This document shows, piece by piece, positions 46,693-57,268 of a stretch of 64,000 bases of DNA. The stretch covers positions 124,001 to 188,000 of the forward strand of contig NZ_UCNJ01000024.1 in NCBI RefSeq assembly GCF_900473965.1, written 5' to 3'. Numbering within the stretch: position 1 is the stretch's first letter; each line of letters starts with the position of its first letter. The DNA comes from Synechococcus sp. UW179A (GTDB lineage Bacteria; Cyanobacteriota; Cyanobacteriia; PCC-6307; Cyanobiaceae). The translations under genes and the position numbers were made by a program. The notes beneath the pieces are model-generated. The model searched no databases and was not told the DNA's origin. It saw only the letters and a list, made by a program, of their open reading frames with translations.

Positions 46693-48697
46693 TTGGGCCA
46701 CCAAGTACACCAAAGAGCACTACCAGTCCGATGACACCGCCAAACACGATGAGGGCATAGAACTGTGCACGGCCAGTTTCAAAGTATTTGAGACCTTCAC
46801 CACTGCCTAGTGTGAGCAGACCGGTGAGGTTCACGACCCCGTCAACCACCTTGGCGTCGACTTCCAGCACCTCTCGTGCAATCTTGCGGCTGCCGCGAAC
46901 GAATAGCTTGTCGTTGATGTCATCCAGGTACCACTTGTTGGCCAGAAAGGCATTGATGGCTGGGAAACGAGCTGCCACCAGCTCACCCAGGTCGATTCGA
47001 CGTAGGGCATAGGCGAGCACAGCCACGCTGATGCCGATCAAGGAGATAGCAACGGAGGCTCCTGCGAGAGGTAGGAATTCTCCCCAGCTGAAGTGCTCCG
47101 CCATCTCAAGGGCTTCTTCGGGGTCGAGCAGTCCGGCAAAGCGGCTGTTCCAGGGAGTTCCGAGCAGACCGATCAAGGCGGATGGGACTGCGAGGACCAC
47201 CAGTGGAAGGGTCATCGGCCAAGGGGATTCATGCAGGCTGCCGGCATGGTGGGCATGGTCCTCATCTACAGCCTTGCCTGCGGCAGTCATCAGCTGAGCC
47301 TGCATGGCCTCATCGTTGCCGCGAAAGTCTCCTTCGAAGGTGAGGAAGTAGAGCCGGAACATGTAAAACGCGGTCATGCCGGCGGTGAGAAAGCCCACCA
47401 CCCAGAGGATGGGGAATGTGCCAAAGGCCTGGCCAAGAATTTCGTCTTTGCTCCAGAAACCAGCCAGCGGAGGGATGCCACTGATGGCAATGCAGCCGAT
47501 CAGAAAAGTAATGGCTGTGATTGGCATCTTTTTGCGCAGACCGCCCATCAGTCGCATGTCCTGGGCGAGCACAGGTTCATGGCCCACCACATCCTCCATG
47601 GCGTGAATCACTGATCCCGACCCCAGGAAGAGCATCGCTTTGAAGAAGGCATGGGTCACCAGGTGGAACATGCCGGCCACGGGGGCTCCACAGCCCATGG
47701 CCAGCATCATGTAACCCAGTTGGGAGACGGTGCTGTATGCCAGTCCCTTTTTGAGGTCCATCTGGGTGAGGGCGATCGAGGCCCCCAGAAAGCAGGTGAT
47801 CGTGCCAGTGACGGCGATGAACACTCCCACGCTCGGGAACTGGCTGTAAAGCGGTTCGAGACGTGCCACCAAGAACACGCCGGCAGCCACCATCGTGGCT
47901 GCATGGATGAGTGCTGAGATCGGTGTTGGCCCTTCCATCGCATCCGGAAGCCAGACGTGAAGGGGGAACTGGGCCGATTTCGCCATCGGACCCATGAACA
48001 CAAACAGACAGAGAAGGAGAGCAGCCCAGCCAGGCACGATGCCGCTGGATACCCCCGCTGAAAGCCCATCGGCGATTCCCTGGAAGTCGAAACTGCCTGT
48101 GGCCCAGAACAGACCGAGGATGCCGAGCAAGAGGCCAAAGTCACCAACCCTGTTGACGACAAAAGCCTTCTGAGCGGCATGTGCTGCGCCGTCTCGGTCG
48201 TACCAGAAGCCCACCAGCAGATAGGACGACATGCCGACCAACTCCCAGAACACATAGATCTCGAGTAGGTTGGGGCTCACCACCAGTCCAAGCATCGAAC
48301 TGCTAAAGATGGCTAGGTAGGTGAAAAAGCGCACGTAGCTCTTGTCATGCGCCATGTAGCCGTGTGAGTAGATCATCACCAGCAAGGCCACTGTGGTGAC
48401 AAGCGCCAGCATCACAGCCGCTAGAGGGTCGACCACATAGCCCATCGGCAGGACGAAATCTCCTGCGCTTGCCCAAACGAACAGGTGCTCAACCGGTGGT
48501 GCGCCTCCCAGTTGCTCCAAGAGCACCGCATAACTGATCACTGCGGCAGCACCGATGCAGCTGATCAGCAGCAGGGCCACCGGTTTTCGCAATCGGTTGA
48601 TGGTGCGGTTGAAGCTGATCAGACCCAGACCAGTGATCAGGGCCCCAAACAAGGGCAGCACTGGAATCAACCAGGCGGAGTCGGCAGCCGAGGGCAT
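46685..48697 (-). CDS. ndhF: NAD(P)H-quinone oxidoreductase chain 5 (NdhF1 type)
   Basis: Largest antiporter-like subunit with the long lateral helix. The 670 residues start PSAADSAWLIPVLPLFGALI and include MGYVVDPLAAVMLALVT, YVFWELVGMSSYLLVGFW, MEGPTPISALIHAATMVAAGVFLV, and KKGLAYSTVSQLGYMMLA. The C-terminus contains the NDH-specific helical extension. Type 1 versus 3 or 4 is inferred from similarity. Confidence 0.96.
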   Translation of the reverse strand: MPSAADSAWLIPVLPLFGALITGLGLISFNRTINRLRKPVALLLISCIGAAAVISYAVLLEQLGGAPPVEHLFVWASAGDFVLPMGYVVDPLAAVMLALVTTVALLVMIYSHGYMAHDKSYVRFFTYLAIFSSSMLGLVVSPNLLEIYVFWELVGMSSYLLVGFWYDRDGAAHAAQKAFVVNRVGDFGLLLGILGLFWATGSFDFQGIADGLSAGVSSGIVPGWAALLLCLFVFMGPMAKSAQFPLHVWLPDAMEGPTPISALIHAATMVAAGVFLVARLEPLYSQFPSVGVFIAVTGTITCFLGASIALTQMDLKKGLAYSTVSQLGYMMLAMGCGAPVAGMFHLVTHAFFKAMLFLGSGSVIHAMEDVVGHEPVLAQDMRLMGGLRKKMPITAITFLIGCIAISGIPPLAGFWSKDEILGQAFGTFPILWVVGFLTAGMTAFYMFRLYFLTFEGDFRGNDEAMQAQLMTAAGKAVDEDHAHHAGSLHESPWPMTLPLVVLAVPSALIGLLGTPWNSRFAGLLDPEEALEMAEHFSWGEFLPLAGASVAISLIGISVAVLAYALRRIDLGELVAARFPAINAFLANKWYLDDINDKLFVRGSRKIAREVLEVDAKVVDGVVNLTGLLTLGSGEGLKYFETGRAQFYALIVFGGVIGLVVLFGVLGGPIN

Positions 48698-48731
48698 CCA
48701 GACAAAACAGCTTGTAGCGAGTGTAGGCAGC

Positions 48732-49472
48732 TCAGTTCAACAATTCTCCGAGACGCGAGTGCAGAAAGGCCATGCCCCCTCTAGGGATGTAGCGGTGCGC
48801 CCACCAGAACACCCCCACGGCGATGGCGATGCCCAGCTGGGCCGGCCGGACAAGTTCGCTCAACACCAGCTGTTGGCGCCCATCGATCACGGCGGCGAAA
48901 GGCATGACAGATGTTTCGGCTTGAAGCCTGTCGAAAGCTTCCCCGAAGCGGGCTTTCAGCCGTCGGTCGCCATGCCAGACGGCAAATAGATGATGCGCAA
49001 TCAGACCTGCACAGGTGACCAGCATGAAGCTGCTGCCAATCCAGAGTGCATGGCTCATGCACCAGAGAATCTGACCGACAGCCTGAGGATGTCGGCTGAT
49101 CCGAATAATGCCGGTGGCATAGAGGCGGACCTGAGGCTTGAGCACCGCCGGGATTTCCAGCAAGTTGTAAGTGGCTGGATAGAGGAATAGAAAACTGATC
49201 GCCGTTACGACCCAGATCGAAGGCACCATCCCCGGCACACCCTGGAGATTCCAGATCCGGATGCCGTCATAGCGGTGAGCCAGGAAGTAGGCGATCACCA
49301 CCACGGCTGAGGGAATGCTCAGGGCTGCAAAGATCAGCCGCCAGGCTCGCGCCCCGATCTTGGCCTCAGCCCGGGTTCGCAAAGCTGCGCCACCGCTGTG
49401 GATCACTGCGAAGACAACGAGCAGTCCCAGCATCACCAGGCTGCTGTGATGGATGCCAGCTGTTGCGTCAGC
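48732..49472 (-). CDS. NnrU-domain membrane protein, Z-ISO (15-cis-zeta-carotene isomerase)-like
   Basis: Integral membrane protein with about six helices. LVMLGLLVVFAVIHSGGAALRTRAEA, FLFLYPATYNLLEIPAVLKPQ, GIIRISRHPQAVGQILWCMSHALW and HHLFAVWHGDRRLKARFG fit the NnrU/Z-ISO family, whose heme-binding members isomerise zeta-carotene. Location 2 kb from pds and crtB supports a carotenoid role. Start is uncertain; TTG at 49472 or ATG at 49433 fit better than the open frame to 49586, which overlaps the divergent regulator gene. Confidence 0.75.
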   Translation of the reverse strand, partial: ADATAGIHHSSLVMLGLLVVFAVIHSGGAALRTRAEAKIGARAWRLIFAALSIPSAVVVIAYFLAHRYDGIRIWNLQGVPGMVPSIWVVTAISFLFLYPATYNLLEIPAVLKPQVRLYATGIIRISRHPQAVGQILWCMSHALWIGSSFMLVTCAGLIAHHLFAVWHGDRRLKARFGEAFDRLQAETSVMPFAAVIDGRQQLVLSELVRPAQLGIAIAVGVFWWAHRYIPRGGMAFLHSRLGELLN

Positions 49473-49566
49473 CAACGAGATGCTGCGGGAGCCGTGATTC
49501 TGGCGTTCGGCAGGGGAGAGGACCCCTACAGTTTTTGGGCTTCCGCTCTTCGCCGGGCAGCTTTTC

Positions 49567-50571
49567 ATGGCCGATCTGCCCTTCACCCTGGATCAGCTGC
49601 GCATCCTGCGGGCCATCGTCAGTGAGGGCAGTTTCAAAAAGGCGGCTGACAGCCTTTACGTCACTCAGCCGGCGGTGAGCCTGCAGATTCAGAACCTGGA
49701 GAAGCAGCTGGAGGTGGCCCTGTTCGATCGTGGCGGTCGCAAGGCTCAGCTCACGGAAGCGGGCCACCTTTTGCTCAGCTACTGCGATCGAATTCTCAGC
49801 CAGTGCCATGAGGCCTGCAGGGCACTGGATGATCTTCACGACCTCAAGGGTGGGTCTCTGCTGGTCGGTGCCAGCCAGACCACCGGGACTTATCTCATGC
49901 CTCGCATGATCGGTTTGTTTCGCCAGAAATTCCCAGATGTGGCCGTGCAGTTGCATGTGCACAGCACCCGCCGCACCGGTTGGAGTGTCGCTAATGGGCA
50001 AATCGATCTAGCGATCATCGGAGGGGAACTGCCAGCTGAATTAACTGAATTGCTGCAGGTTGTCCCCTATGCCAGTGACGAGCTGGCTCTGGTGCTGCCT
50101 GTGAAGCACCCCCTCGCGCGTCTGGTGGAGCTCAGCAAGGATGACCTCTACCGGCTCGGATTTGTGAGCTTGGATGCGCAGTCGACCACTCGCAAGATGG
50201 TTGATCAGTTGCTGGGCCGCTCCGGATTGGATGTGCAGCGGCTTCGCATTGAAATGGAACTGAATTCATTCGAAGCGATCAAGAATGCTGTTCAGGCAGG
50301 CCTGGGCGCTGCTTTTCTACCAGTGGTCTCGATCGATCGGGAGCTTACCGCCGGAACGTTGTTGCGCCCAAGCGTCGTGGACCTACAGGTGCGTCGTCAG
50401 CTCAAGTTGATCACCAACCCATCCCGTTACTGCTCAAGGGCAGCCGAAGCATTTCGTAGAGATGTGCTTCCGGTCTTTGCTAGTGCTGACAGCCCATTGC
50501 GCCAAGGGAGGAGCGGCGCCCTACCTCTTGAGATCAGCTCCGAACAAGCTGGGCAGAGCGATCAGAACTGA
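49567..50571 (+). CDS. rbcR: LysR-type transcriptional regulator, RbcR/NdhR type
   Basis: A 334-residue LysR regulator: HTH in the first 65 residues ([43 protein letters not shown]), linker helix, then the periplasmic-binding-type effector domain with [21 protein letters not shown]. That N-terminal wording is typical of the cyanobacterial/plastid RbcR (CbbR) group, which controls Rubisco or CO2-uptake NDH-1 genes. Position between ndhF and ndhM fits. Assignment within the CmpR/NdhR/RbcR set is inference. Confidence 0.85.
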   Translation: MADLPFTLDQLRILRAIVSEGSFKKAADSLYVTQPAVSLQIQNLEKQLEVALFDRGGRKAQLTEAGHLLLSYCDRILSQCHEACRALDDLHDLKGGSLLVGASQTTGTYLMPRMIGLFRQKFPDVAVQLHVHSTRRTGWSVANGQIDLAIIGGELPAELTELLQVVPYASDELALVLPVKHPLARLVELSKDDLYRLGFVSLDAQSTTRKMVDQLLGRSGLDVQRLRIEMELNSFEAIKNAVQAGLGAAFLPVVSIDRELTAGTLLRPSVVDLQVRRQLKLITNPSRYCSRAAEAFRRDVLPVFASADSPLRQGRSGALPLEISSEQAGQSDQN

Positions 50572-51191
50572 TCAGCTTCCGGAGTGATTCCTACGGTGTC
50601 ATCCGCCACGCCTCGGGTCAGGAACTTGTTCTGTGTGATGTCGGTCTGATAGACGCAGCGCACTACAGGCTTGTCCCGCACTGAACCGATGTAGGCGAAG
50701 GTATTCATGCGCTGTTTGCATTCACGCTCCTGAGCCGAAGTGATGGCCCCTTCCTTGCGCAGTACCGCCCAGTTCTCTCTGCGGATCACGCATCCAGGCT
50801 GCAGGGTCGGCTGGGTCACGAAACTGCTGGAAGGATTCAGCGTCGTGTACATCTCGATATCCATCACAAAGGCGCTGGCACCCCACTGTCTGCAGAACTC
50901 CGGGTCTGGAACCGCCATGTCGAGCTGTTGGGAGCTGGCGATGTTGCCCTGGTCGCCCTGAGTTGTGCTGGTAACGGCACTACCGATTCCGATCCCCACA
51001 ATCAAAACTCCAGCCAGAACCGCAATGGTTGCTGTGTTCAAGCTCATGCCGTTGCCACCATTCTTTGGCGGTGGTGGTCCTCCGTAGCCTCGGCCGTCTC
51101 GACGGTCATCCCTGCGAGGCTCATCACGGCGACGTTCACCGTTTCTTCGGTCGTAGCCGGAGCCGGAACGGTCGTAGGGGGAACGACTCAC
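50562..51191 (-). CDS. DUF3172 protein
   Basis: A 209-residue protein. The first 48 residues are extremely Arg/Asp/Gly-rich and disordered ([19 protein letters not shown]...), then one transmembrane helix ([21 protein letters not shown]), then a soluble domain with [21 protein letters not shown] and three further cysteines. Matches DUF3172, cyanobacteria-specific, of unknown function. The start overlaps the ndhM stop by 4 bases. Confidence 0.8.
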   Translation of the reverse strand: MSRSPYDRSGSGYDRRNGERRRDEPRRDDRRDGRGYGGPPPPKNGGNGMSLNTATIAVLAGVLIVGIGIGSAVTSTTQGDQGNIASSQQLDMAVPDPEFCRQWGASAFVMDIEMYTTLNPSSSFVTQPTLQPGCVIRRENWAVLRKEGAITSAQERECKQRMNTFAYIGSVRDKPVVRCVYQTDITQNKFLTRGVADDTVGITPEADQF

Positions 51192-51535
51192 AGCAGTTCA
51201 GGGGTTCTGGGAAGACCCATCGAATAGTTGAGGACGCGGCAGTCAGGGTTGTAACTCAACTTTCCGGCCTGCAGCAGCTCGCGGATGCATCCTTCCAATT
51301 CCGTGCCGATGCGACGCAGGTTGTAGTCATTCAGGGCTTGGCCATCATGGCTTTTGACCAGTTCGCGGAAGCGCTGCTGGACAGTTTCGATGGTGTTGTC
51401 TGACCAGACGAATTCGTTATCGGGATCCAAGTCGAGGGTGAGCTGACTCGGGTCGGCGACCAGATCACCATTCTCGACCCGTGCCGTGAACAGGCGCACG
51501 TGACGGGTGGTGCTCTTCAGCAGGGTCTCAGCCAT
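51188..51535 (-). CDS. ndhM: NAD(P)H-quinone oxidoreductase subunit M
   Basis: A 115-residue oxygenic-photosynthesis-specific subunit of the hydrophilic arm. Sequence [34 protein letters not shown] and [21 protein letters not shown] are diagnostic. It is divergent to pds, with 108 bases between starts. Confidence 0.95.
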   Translation of the reverse strand: MAETLLKSTTRHVRLFTARVENGDLVADPSQLTLDLDPDNEFVWSDNTIETVQQRFRELVKSHDGQALNDYNLRRIGTELEGCIRELLQAGKLSYNPDCRVLNYSMGLPRTPELL

Positions 51536-51616
51536 GAATCAAGCGGAGCGATGCGGGCATCGCACGGGCGTATTGCAAATGACTTTAGGAAGCGGAGAGG
51601 AGACCTCTCCTTTTAA

Positions 51617-53062
<1,446 letters not shown>

Positions 53063-53065
53063 GTC

Positions 53066-53974
53066 ATGCCTCTCGCAGCTCCGGACCTCGACGCAGCCTT
53101 CGAGGCCTGTCGTCGGGAGACCGCCGAGTGGGCCAAAACGTTCTATCTCGGAACGCTGCTGCTCCCCTTTGAGAAGCGTCGGGCAATCTGGGCGATCTAT
53201 GTCTGGTGCAGGCGAACAGATGAGTTGATGGACAGTCCAGAGGCTCAGGCTCGTCCTGTCGAAGAGCTGGCCGATCGTCTGAATCGCTGGGAGTTGAAAA
53301 CCCGAGATCTGTTCAAGGGACATGTCAACGATGAGCTCGATGCGGTGATGGTCGACACGCTCGAGAGGTTCCCTCAGAGCATTCAGCCTTATCTCGACAT
53401 GATCGAGGGCCAGCGCATGGACCTCACCTGGACTCGCTACCCCCGTTTCGATGATCTCAGGTTGTACTGCTACAGGGTTGCGGGAACAGTTGGCCTCATG
53501 ACTCAGGGGGTCATGGGTTTGGATCAGGCCTACAGCTCTGCGCCTTGGAGTGATCGGCCAGACACTTCAGATGCTGCCGTTGCCTTGGGAATCGCCAATC
53601 AGCTCACCAATATTCTCCGGGATGTCGGAGAAGATCGCGGTCGTGGTCGGATCTATCTGCCGTTGGAAGATCTCGAGCACTTTGGATATTCCGAAGATGA
53701 CCTGATGGCAGGTCGCATGAATCAAGCCTGGAAGGATCTCATGGCGTTTCAGCTGCGGCGCGCACGTGAGTGGTTTGATCGCTCCGAGGCTGGAGTGCGT
53801 TGGTTGTCCCGTGATGCCCGATGGCCGGTCTGGACATCTCTGCGCCTTTACAGAAGCATTCTTAATGTCATTGAGCGCCACGATTACGACGTCTTCAACA
53901 AGCGTGCCTATGTGGGAAAGCTCAACAAGCTGCTTGATCTGCCTCGATCCTTTGTTCTGGCCCAGTCTCGCTAG
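53066..53974 (+). CDS. crtB: Phytoene synthase
   Basis: Joins two geranylgeranyl diphosphates to phytoene. The 302-residue enzyme has TFYLGTLLLPFEKRRAIWAIYVWCRRTDELMDS with the first Asp-rich motif, and ANQLTNILRDVGEDRGRGRIYLP with the second. Membrane-associated in the thylakoid. Ends upstream of the strong minus-strand terminator at 53989-54017. Confidence 0.97.
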   Translation: MPLAAPDLDAAFEACRRETAEWAKTFYLGTLLLPFEKRRAIWAIYVWCRRTDELMDSPEAQARPVEELADRLNRWELKTRDLFKGHVNDELDAVMVDTLERFPQSIQPYLDMIEGQRMDLTWTRYPRFDDLRLYCYRVAGTVGLMTQGVMGLDQAYSSAPWSDRPDTSDAAVALGIANQLTNILRDVGEDRGRGRIYLPLEDLEHFGYSEDDLMAGRMNQAWKDLMAFQLRRAREWFDRSEAGVRWLSRDARWPVWTSLRLYRSILNVIERHDYDVFNKRAYVGKLNKLLDLPRSFVLAQSR

Positions 53975-53988
53975 ATCGTGAGGGGCCC

Positions 53989-54017
53989 AAAAAAACCGGT
54001 CATCGTCAGATGACCGG
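53989..54017 (-). terminator. Rho-independent terminator of the RRM gene
   Basis: On the minus strand a perfect 9-bp stem CCGGTCATC/GATGACCGG with a four-base loop is followed directly by seven T. It lies 21 bases after the stop of the RNA-binding protein gene. On the plus strand the A run precedes the stem, so crtB would not be terminated by it efficiently. Confidence 0.92.
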
Positions 54018-54037
54018 CCGGGAAAGTTGAAGACGCT

Positions 54038-54472
54038 TCAAACAGCTGTTTTCTGATCGGCAAGCAAGTCCTTGAGCTTGGACAGCTCACCAGCCCAACG
54101 AGGATCGGGGGCTTCTTCAGCTTTTGCATCGCTGTGAACAACCTTGTTCACAGCTTTGCGCGCTGAGCCCGGTGCGTGTCCGCCGGCCTGTCCGCGTCGG
54201 CCACCGCCGCCGCCGGCATTGCTGTCTCGCCGCTCCGAGCGCTCGACACGGAGTGCATTTCCTCCGAACTCCTTGCCATTGAACTGCTCAATCACGGCAT
54301 CAGCGACTTTTTCGTCATCGACATTGGCGAATCCGAATCCGCGGCAGGCGCCGGTTTCGCGGTCGAGAACGGCTTTGAAGCGAACTCCCTCCCCAACGCT
54401 GGTGAGCTGAGCCTCAAGCTCTTTGCTCTCAAAATTCTGCGGCAAGTTGCCGATGTAAAGACGCACGCTCAT
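54038..54472 (-). CDS. RNA-binding protein, single RRM with Gly-rich tail
   Basis: A 144-residue cyanobacterial Rbp: RRM over about 1-78 with RNP2 LYIGNLP and RNP1 CRGFGFANV, then a Gly/Arg-rich segment (NAGGGGGRRGQAGGH) and a basic/acidic tail ending LKDLLADQKTAV. Related proteins are cold-inducible and help target thylakoid mRNAs. The start is chosen at SVRLYIG; upstream 27 codons are not family-like. Confidence 0.92.
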   Translation of the reverse strand: MSVRLYIGNLPQNFESKELEAQLTSVGEGVRFKAVLDRETGACRGFGFANVDDEKVADAVIEQFNGKEFGGNALRVERSERRDSNAGGGGGRRGQAGGHAPGSARKAVNKVVHSDAKAEEAPDPRWAGELSKLKDLLADQKTAV

Positions 54473-54536
54473 GAAACGGGGAAGGGAAACGGAAGACTGC
54501 GTGTCAGGCCGATCGTTGTCGTCACTGCAAGGGCAG

Positions 54537-55823
54537 TTAATCACAGGACCCATCCGGGTCTGTTTGAACTGCTTGGTGGGACAACCAGGATCGGGCTGCG
54601 TTCAGCGCCTGCTCTCGTGTTGAAATTCGACCATACGCACGCTCAAGGTTCAAGTGTCGAAGGAGAGCGCCCAAGGTGGGCCCTGGCGAGATTTGGAGGG
54701 CTTCCTGAAGGCTTGTCCCATTCAGTGCAGGCCTTGGATGGAAGAGCGTGTCTTGGAGGTCTCTCCAACGCTCCAGCCATTGCTTTTGCAGCGCTGCAGG
54801 CCAAGTCAAGATGAGCGCAGGCAGATCCTGTTCCAGATCCAAGTGAAGCTGCAGTCGTTCTGACTCAGTCAATCCCTCGGGGCAAGCATGTCCCTGGATC
54901 GATGTTGAACGCTTGATCCAGTAACGCAGCCGTTCACAACGTTGCAATTGTCTGCGACTGAAGCGAAGTTTTTTCAGTCCGGCATCCGGCAGCAGTTGGG
55001 TGAGTCTTGCGAGTGGGAGAGCTTGCTTGCGTTCCTTGTCTGTCAGCAGTTCGCTTGCTTGCGCAGTCCTGATAGATCGTTCCTTTCCAGCTGCCGCGTC
55101 GTCTTGCTTTGTCCAGGGCTTGAGCAGCTCCAGTTCCAGGATGGTTGCAATGGCGCGGTCTGCGGCAGGTGCGGCGACGAGCCGCAACAGTTCAGCCTGG
55201 ATCCGTTCGGGCGCGGCATCGGGAAGCAGGGAACGGTTGCGGTGCAGCATCTCCAAGGTTGGATCATCCAGGTGCATGTCCAGCTCCGCGATCAGGCGGA
55301 GGCCTCGTAACAAGCGAAGGGGATCCTCCTGAAGGTTGGCTTCCCGGACTGCAACGACCCTGGCGTCCTGCAGATCCTCAAGACCACCTGTGGGATCCAG
55401 CAGCCTTGGAGATCCGTCGAAGCTCAGGGCAATGGCATTCAGCCGGAAATCACGACGGTTCAGATCGTCTTCCAGCGTCTCCCCTTCCTGTCGGGCTAGA
55501 TCGATCGTCCAGCCCCCTAGCACCAGGCGGGCCATGTCCCGTTGTTCATCGAGCACAACGCAGGCACCTCCAAGCCTCTGCGCGAGCTGTCGGGTGCTCT
55601 TGAGTGCGTTGTTCGGCACCACCACGTCCAGGTCAGGGGCATCAGAAAGCCTGTCCAGGAGGGCATCACGAACGGCTCCTCCCACCAGAACTGATCCTGT
55701 GGGGAGATCTATAGGGCGCACAGGCCAGCATTCCGGTTTCAAACGCTGCCAGATGATTTCAGCCAGCCTGCCCCGATCTCCCGTCAGAATGGGTGTCGAA
55801 CCGGAGCGGGGGGGCATGTGCAT
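54537..55823 (-). CDS. CCA tRNA nucleotidyltransferase / poly(A) polymerase family
   Basis: A class II nucleotidyltransferase: VLVGGAVRDALLDRLSDAPDLDVVVP (Asp64, Asp66 metal ligands), then LEDDLNRRDFRLNAIALSFDG and DPTGGLEDLQDARVVAVREANLQEDPLRLLRGLRLIAEL. The C-terminal third is helical and less conserved. CCA addition versus poly(A) tailing cannot be told apart here. The ATG at 55823 or 55817 lies on top of the divergent ycf34 start. Confidence 0.88.
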   Translation of the reverse strand: MHMPPRSGSTPILTGDRGRLAEIIWQRLKPECWPVRPIDLPTGSVLVGGAVRDALLDRLSDAPDLDVVVPNNALKSTRQLAQRLGGACVVLDEQRDMARLVLGGWTIDLARQEGETLEDDLNRRDFRLNAIALSFDGSPRLLDPTGGLEDLQDARVVAVREANLQEDPLRLLRGLRLIAELDMHLDDPTLEMLHRNRSLLPDAAPERIQAELLRLVAAPAADRAIATILELELLKPWTKQDDAAAGKERSIRTAQASELLTDKERKQALPLARLTQLLPDAGLKKLRFSRRQLQRCERLRYWIKRSTSIQGHACPEGLTESERLQLHLDLEQDLPALILTWPAALQKQWLERWRDLQDTLFHPRPALNGTSLQEALQISPGPTLGALLRHLNLERAYGRISTREQALNAARSWLSHQAVQTDPDGSCD

Positions 55824-56067
55824 CTGTGTGGACTGCCGCTGGGTGGATCGCTGTCAGGCCTATCACGCTGTGGAGCGGCAGCACGGAGCTCCTCATCTCG
55901 CCGAGACACCTGATCTGAAGCCCGCGGACCCTCGAATTCACATCAGCGTGATGGATCTGCCGGCCGGGCAGGTTGGTGTGGAATGGGATGTGCGTGGCTG
56001 TGGATCATTTCAACTGGATCGAGGGCGTTGGAGTCGACTCAGGCCCGGTGAGGAGGTGCCTACATGA
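55816..56067 (+). CDS. ycf34: Ycf34 iron-sulfur protein
   Basis: An 83-residue protein beginning MCICVDCRWVDRCQAYHAVE, with Cys2, Cys4, Cys7 and Cys13, and HGAPHLAETPDLKPADPRI, VEWDVRGCGSFQ. This is Ycf34, conserved in cyanobacteria and red-lineage plastids and reported to bind an Fe-S cluster. The frame extends far upstream without family match, so the ATG at 55816 is used. Its stop overlaps tsaB (ATGA). Confidence 0.93.
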   Translation: MCICVDCRWVDRCQAYHAVERQHGAPHLAETPDLKPADPRIHISVMDLPAGQVGVEWDVRGCGSFQLDRGRWSRLRPGEEVPT

Positions 56068-56681
56068 GCGGCTGGCTGCTCGCTCTTCACAGCTCCACAG
56101 AAACTCTTGGGATCGCAATGGTGGGCGCAGAGGCCCCCATCCAAGAAGCCCGCGTGATGTGTCGTTCGCTTGGACGAGCTCTCACCAATGAGCTGGTGAT
56201 TTCGCTTCAGCAGCTGCTGCCCGCTGATCAGTGGGCAGACATCAGCAGGCTTGCCGTGGCTACAGGGCCAGGCGGATTCACGGGCACCCGTCTCACCGTT
56301 GTGCTAGCCCGGACGCTGGCTCAGCAGTTAGGTGCGCCCCTGCATGGAGTGAGCAGCTTCGCCTTGATGGCTCCCAGGCTTCGCAAACAATTACCGGCGC
56401 CACAGCGGCACGAGCCGTTCTCGATTGTGCAGACCCTTCCCCGCAGGGGGCAGGTCGCCGGCCGCTACAGGATTGCGAACACAGAGGTGGAGGAACTGGA
56501 ATCCCCTCGCTTGCTCAGCGATCGCGATCAGCCTGCCCCAGCTGTTGCGATGGCCGTGGATGTGGCTGAGGATGTGCTGCAGCTGTTGCGCTATTGCCGT
56601 GAGTGTCATCAGCAAGATCTTCCAGGCCCATGGGACCCAGTCCTGCCGATCTATCCCACCTCGCCCGTAGGACCAGTCTGA
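56064..56681 (+). CDS. tsaB: tRNA threonylcarbamoyladenosine complex protein TsaB
   Basis: Partner of TsaD in making t6A37 of tRNAs. The 205 residues have an actin-like fold: LLALHSSTETLGIAMVG, VATGPGGFTGTRLTVVLARTLAQQLGAPLHGVSSF. The C-terminal part is shortened relative to some family members. It overlaps ycf34 by 4 bases and the next gene by one. Confidence 0.93.
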   Translation: MSGWLLALHSSTETLGIAMVGAEAPIQEARVMCRSLGRALTNELVISLQQLLPADQWADISRLAVATGPGGFTGTRLTVVLARTLAQQLGAPLHGVSSFALMAPRLRKQLPAPQRHEPFSIVQTLPRRGQVAGRYRIANTEVEELESPRLLSDRDQPAPAVAMAVDVAEDVLQLLRYCRECHQQDLPGPWDPVLPIYPTSPVGPV

Positions 56682-57268
56682 TGGTCCTGGGTGGTCGCTT
56701 GCTGCTTCTCTGTGCTGCAGTTGTGGCGGGAGCCGCTGTGGGGGGTCCCTTGCGCCCTTTCGTGGAAGCTGCTCTCACCAATCATCAGCCCCAGCGCATT
56801 TTGGTTCTTGGAGGCGATGCTGATCGTGAGCGCATGGGTCTGCACCTCGCACGCCGGATGAACTTGCCTCTGGTCGTGAGCGGGGGAACCAATCCTGAAT
56901 ATGCCCAGCACTTAGTGCGTAATGCCGGTCTCCCACAGGACCGGGTTCGACTGGATTACAGGGCTGAGGACACGCTCGGGAATTTCACGTCATTGGTGGA
57001 TGAACTTGAGCGGGACGGGGTGCGCCATCTGCTCTTGGTCACAAGCGAAGACCATCTGCCGCGGGCGATGGCTGTCGGCGGCATCGTTGCTGGAAGCCGT
57101 GGAATCCGGCTTACAGGTGTTCCAGTCAGCTGTCAGCCCAAATGCCGTGATGAAAGCCTGGGCAAGCGTGTTGGAGATGGATTACGCGCGGCTGCATGGG
57201 TGATCACCGGTCGGGACTTGAAGCCCTGGGCTCGCAGGAACTGGCCTCAGCTTTTTAGCGCTCAATAA
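56681..57268 (+). CDS. YdcF/SanA-like DUF218 membrane protein
   Basis: A 195-residue protein with an N-terminal hydrophobic helix (GGRLLLLCAAVVAGAAVGG) and a DUF218 domain: ILVLGGDADRERMGLHLARRMNLPLVVSGGT, DTLGNFTSLVDELERDGVRHLLLVTSEDHLPRA. Family members act in cell-envelope processes in E. coli. It converges on plsC with a 7-base overlap. Confidence 0.85.
   Translation: MVLGGRLLLLCAAVVAGAAVGGPLRPFVEAALTNHQPQRILVLGGDADRERMGLHLARRMNLPLVVSGGTNPEYAQHLVRNAGLPQDRVRLDYRAEDTLGNFTSLVDELERDGVRHLLLVTSEDHLPRAMAVGGIVAGSRGIRLTGVPVSCQPKCRDESLGKRVGDGLRAAAWVITGRDLKPWARRNWPQLFSAQ

Noticed and set aside
55336-55815. Extended plus-strand frame upstream of ycf34
   Set aside because: It is the antisense of the CCA enzyme; Ycf34 homology begins exactly at the ATG at 55816.
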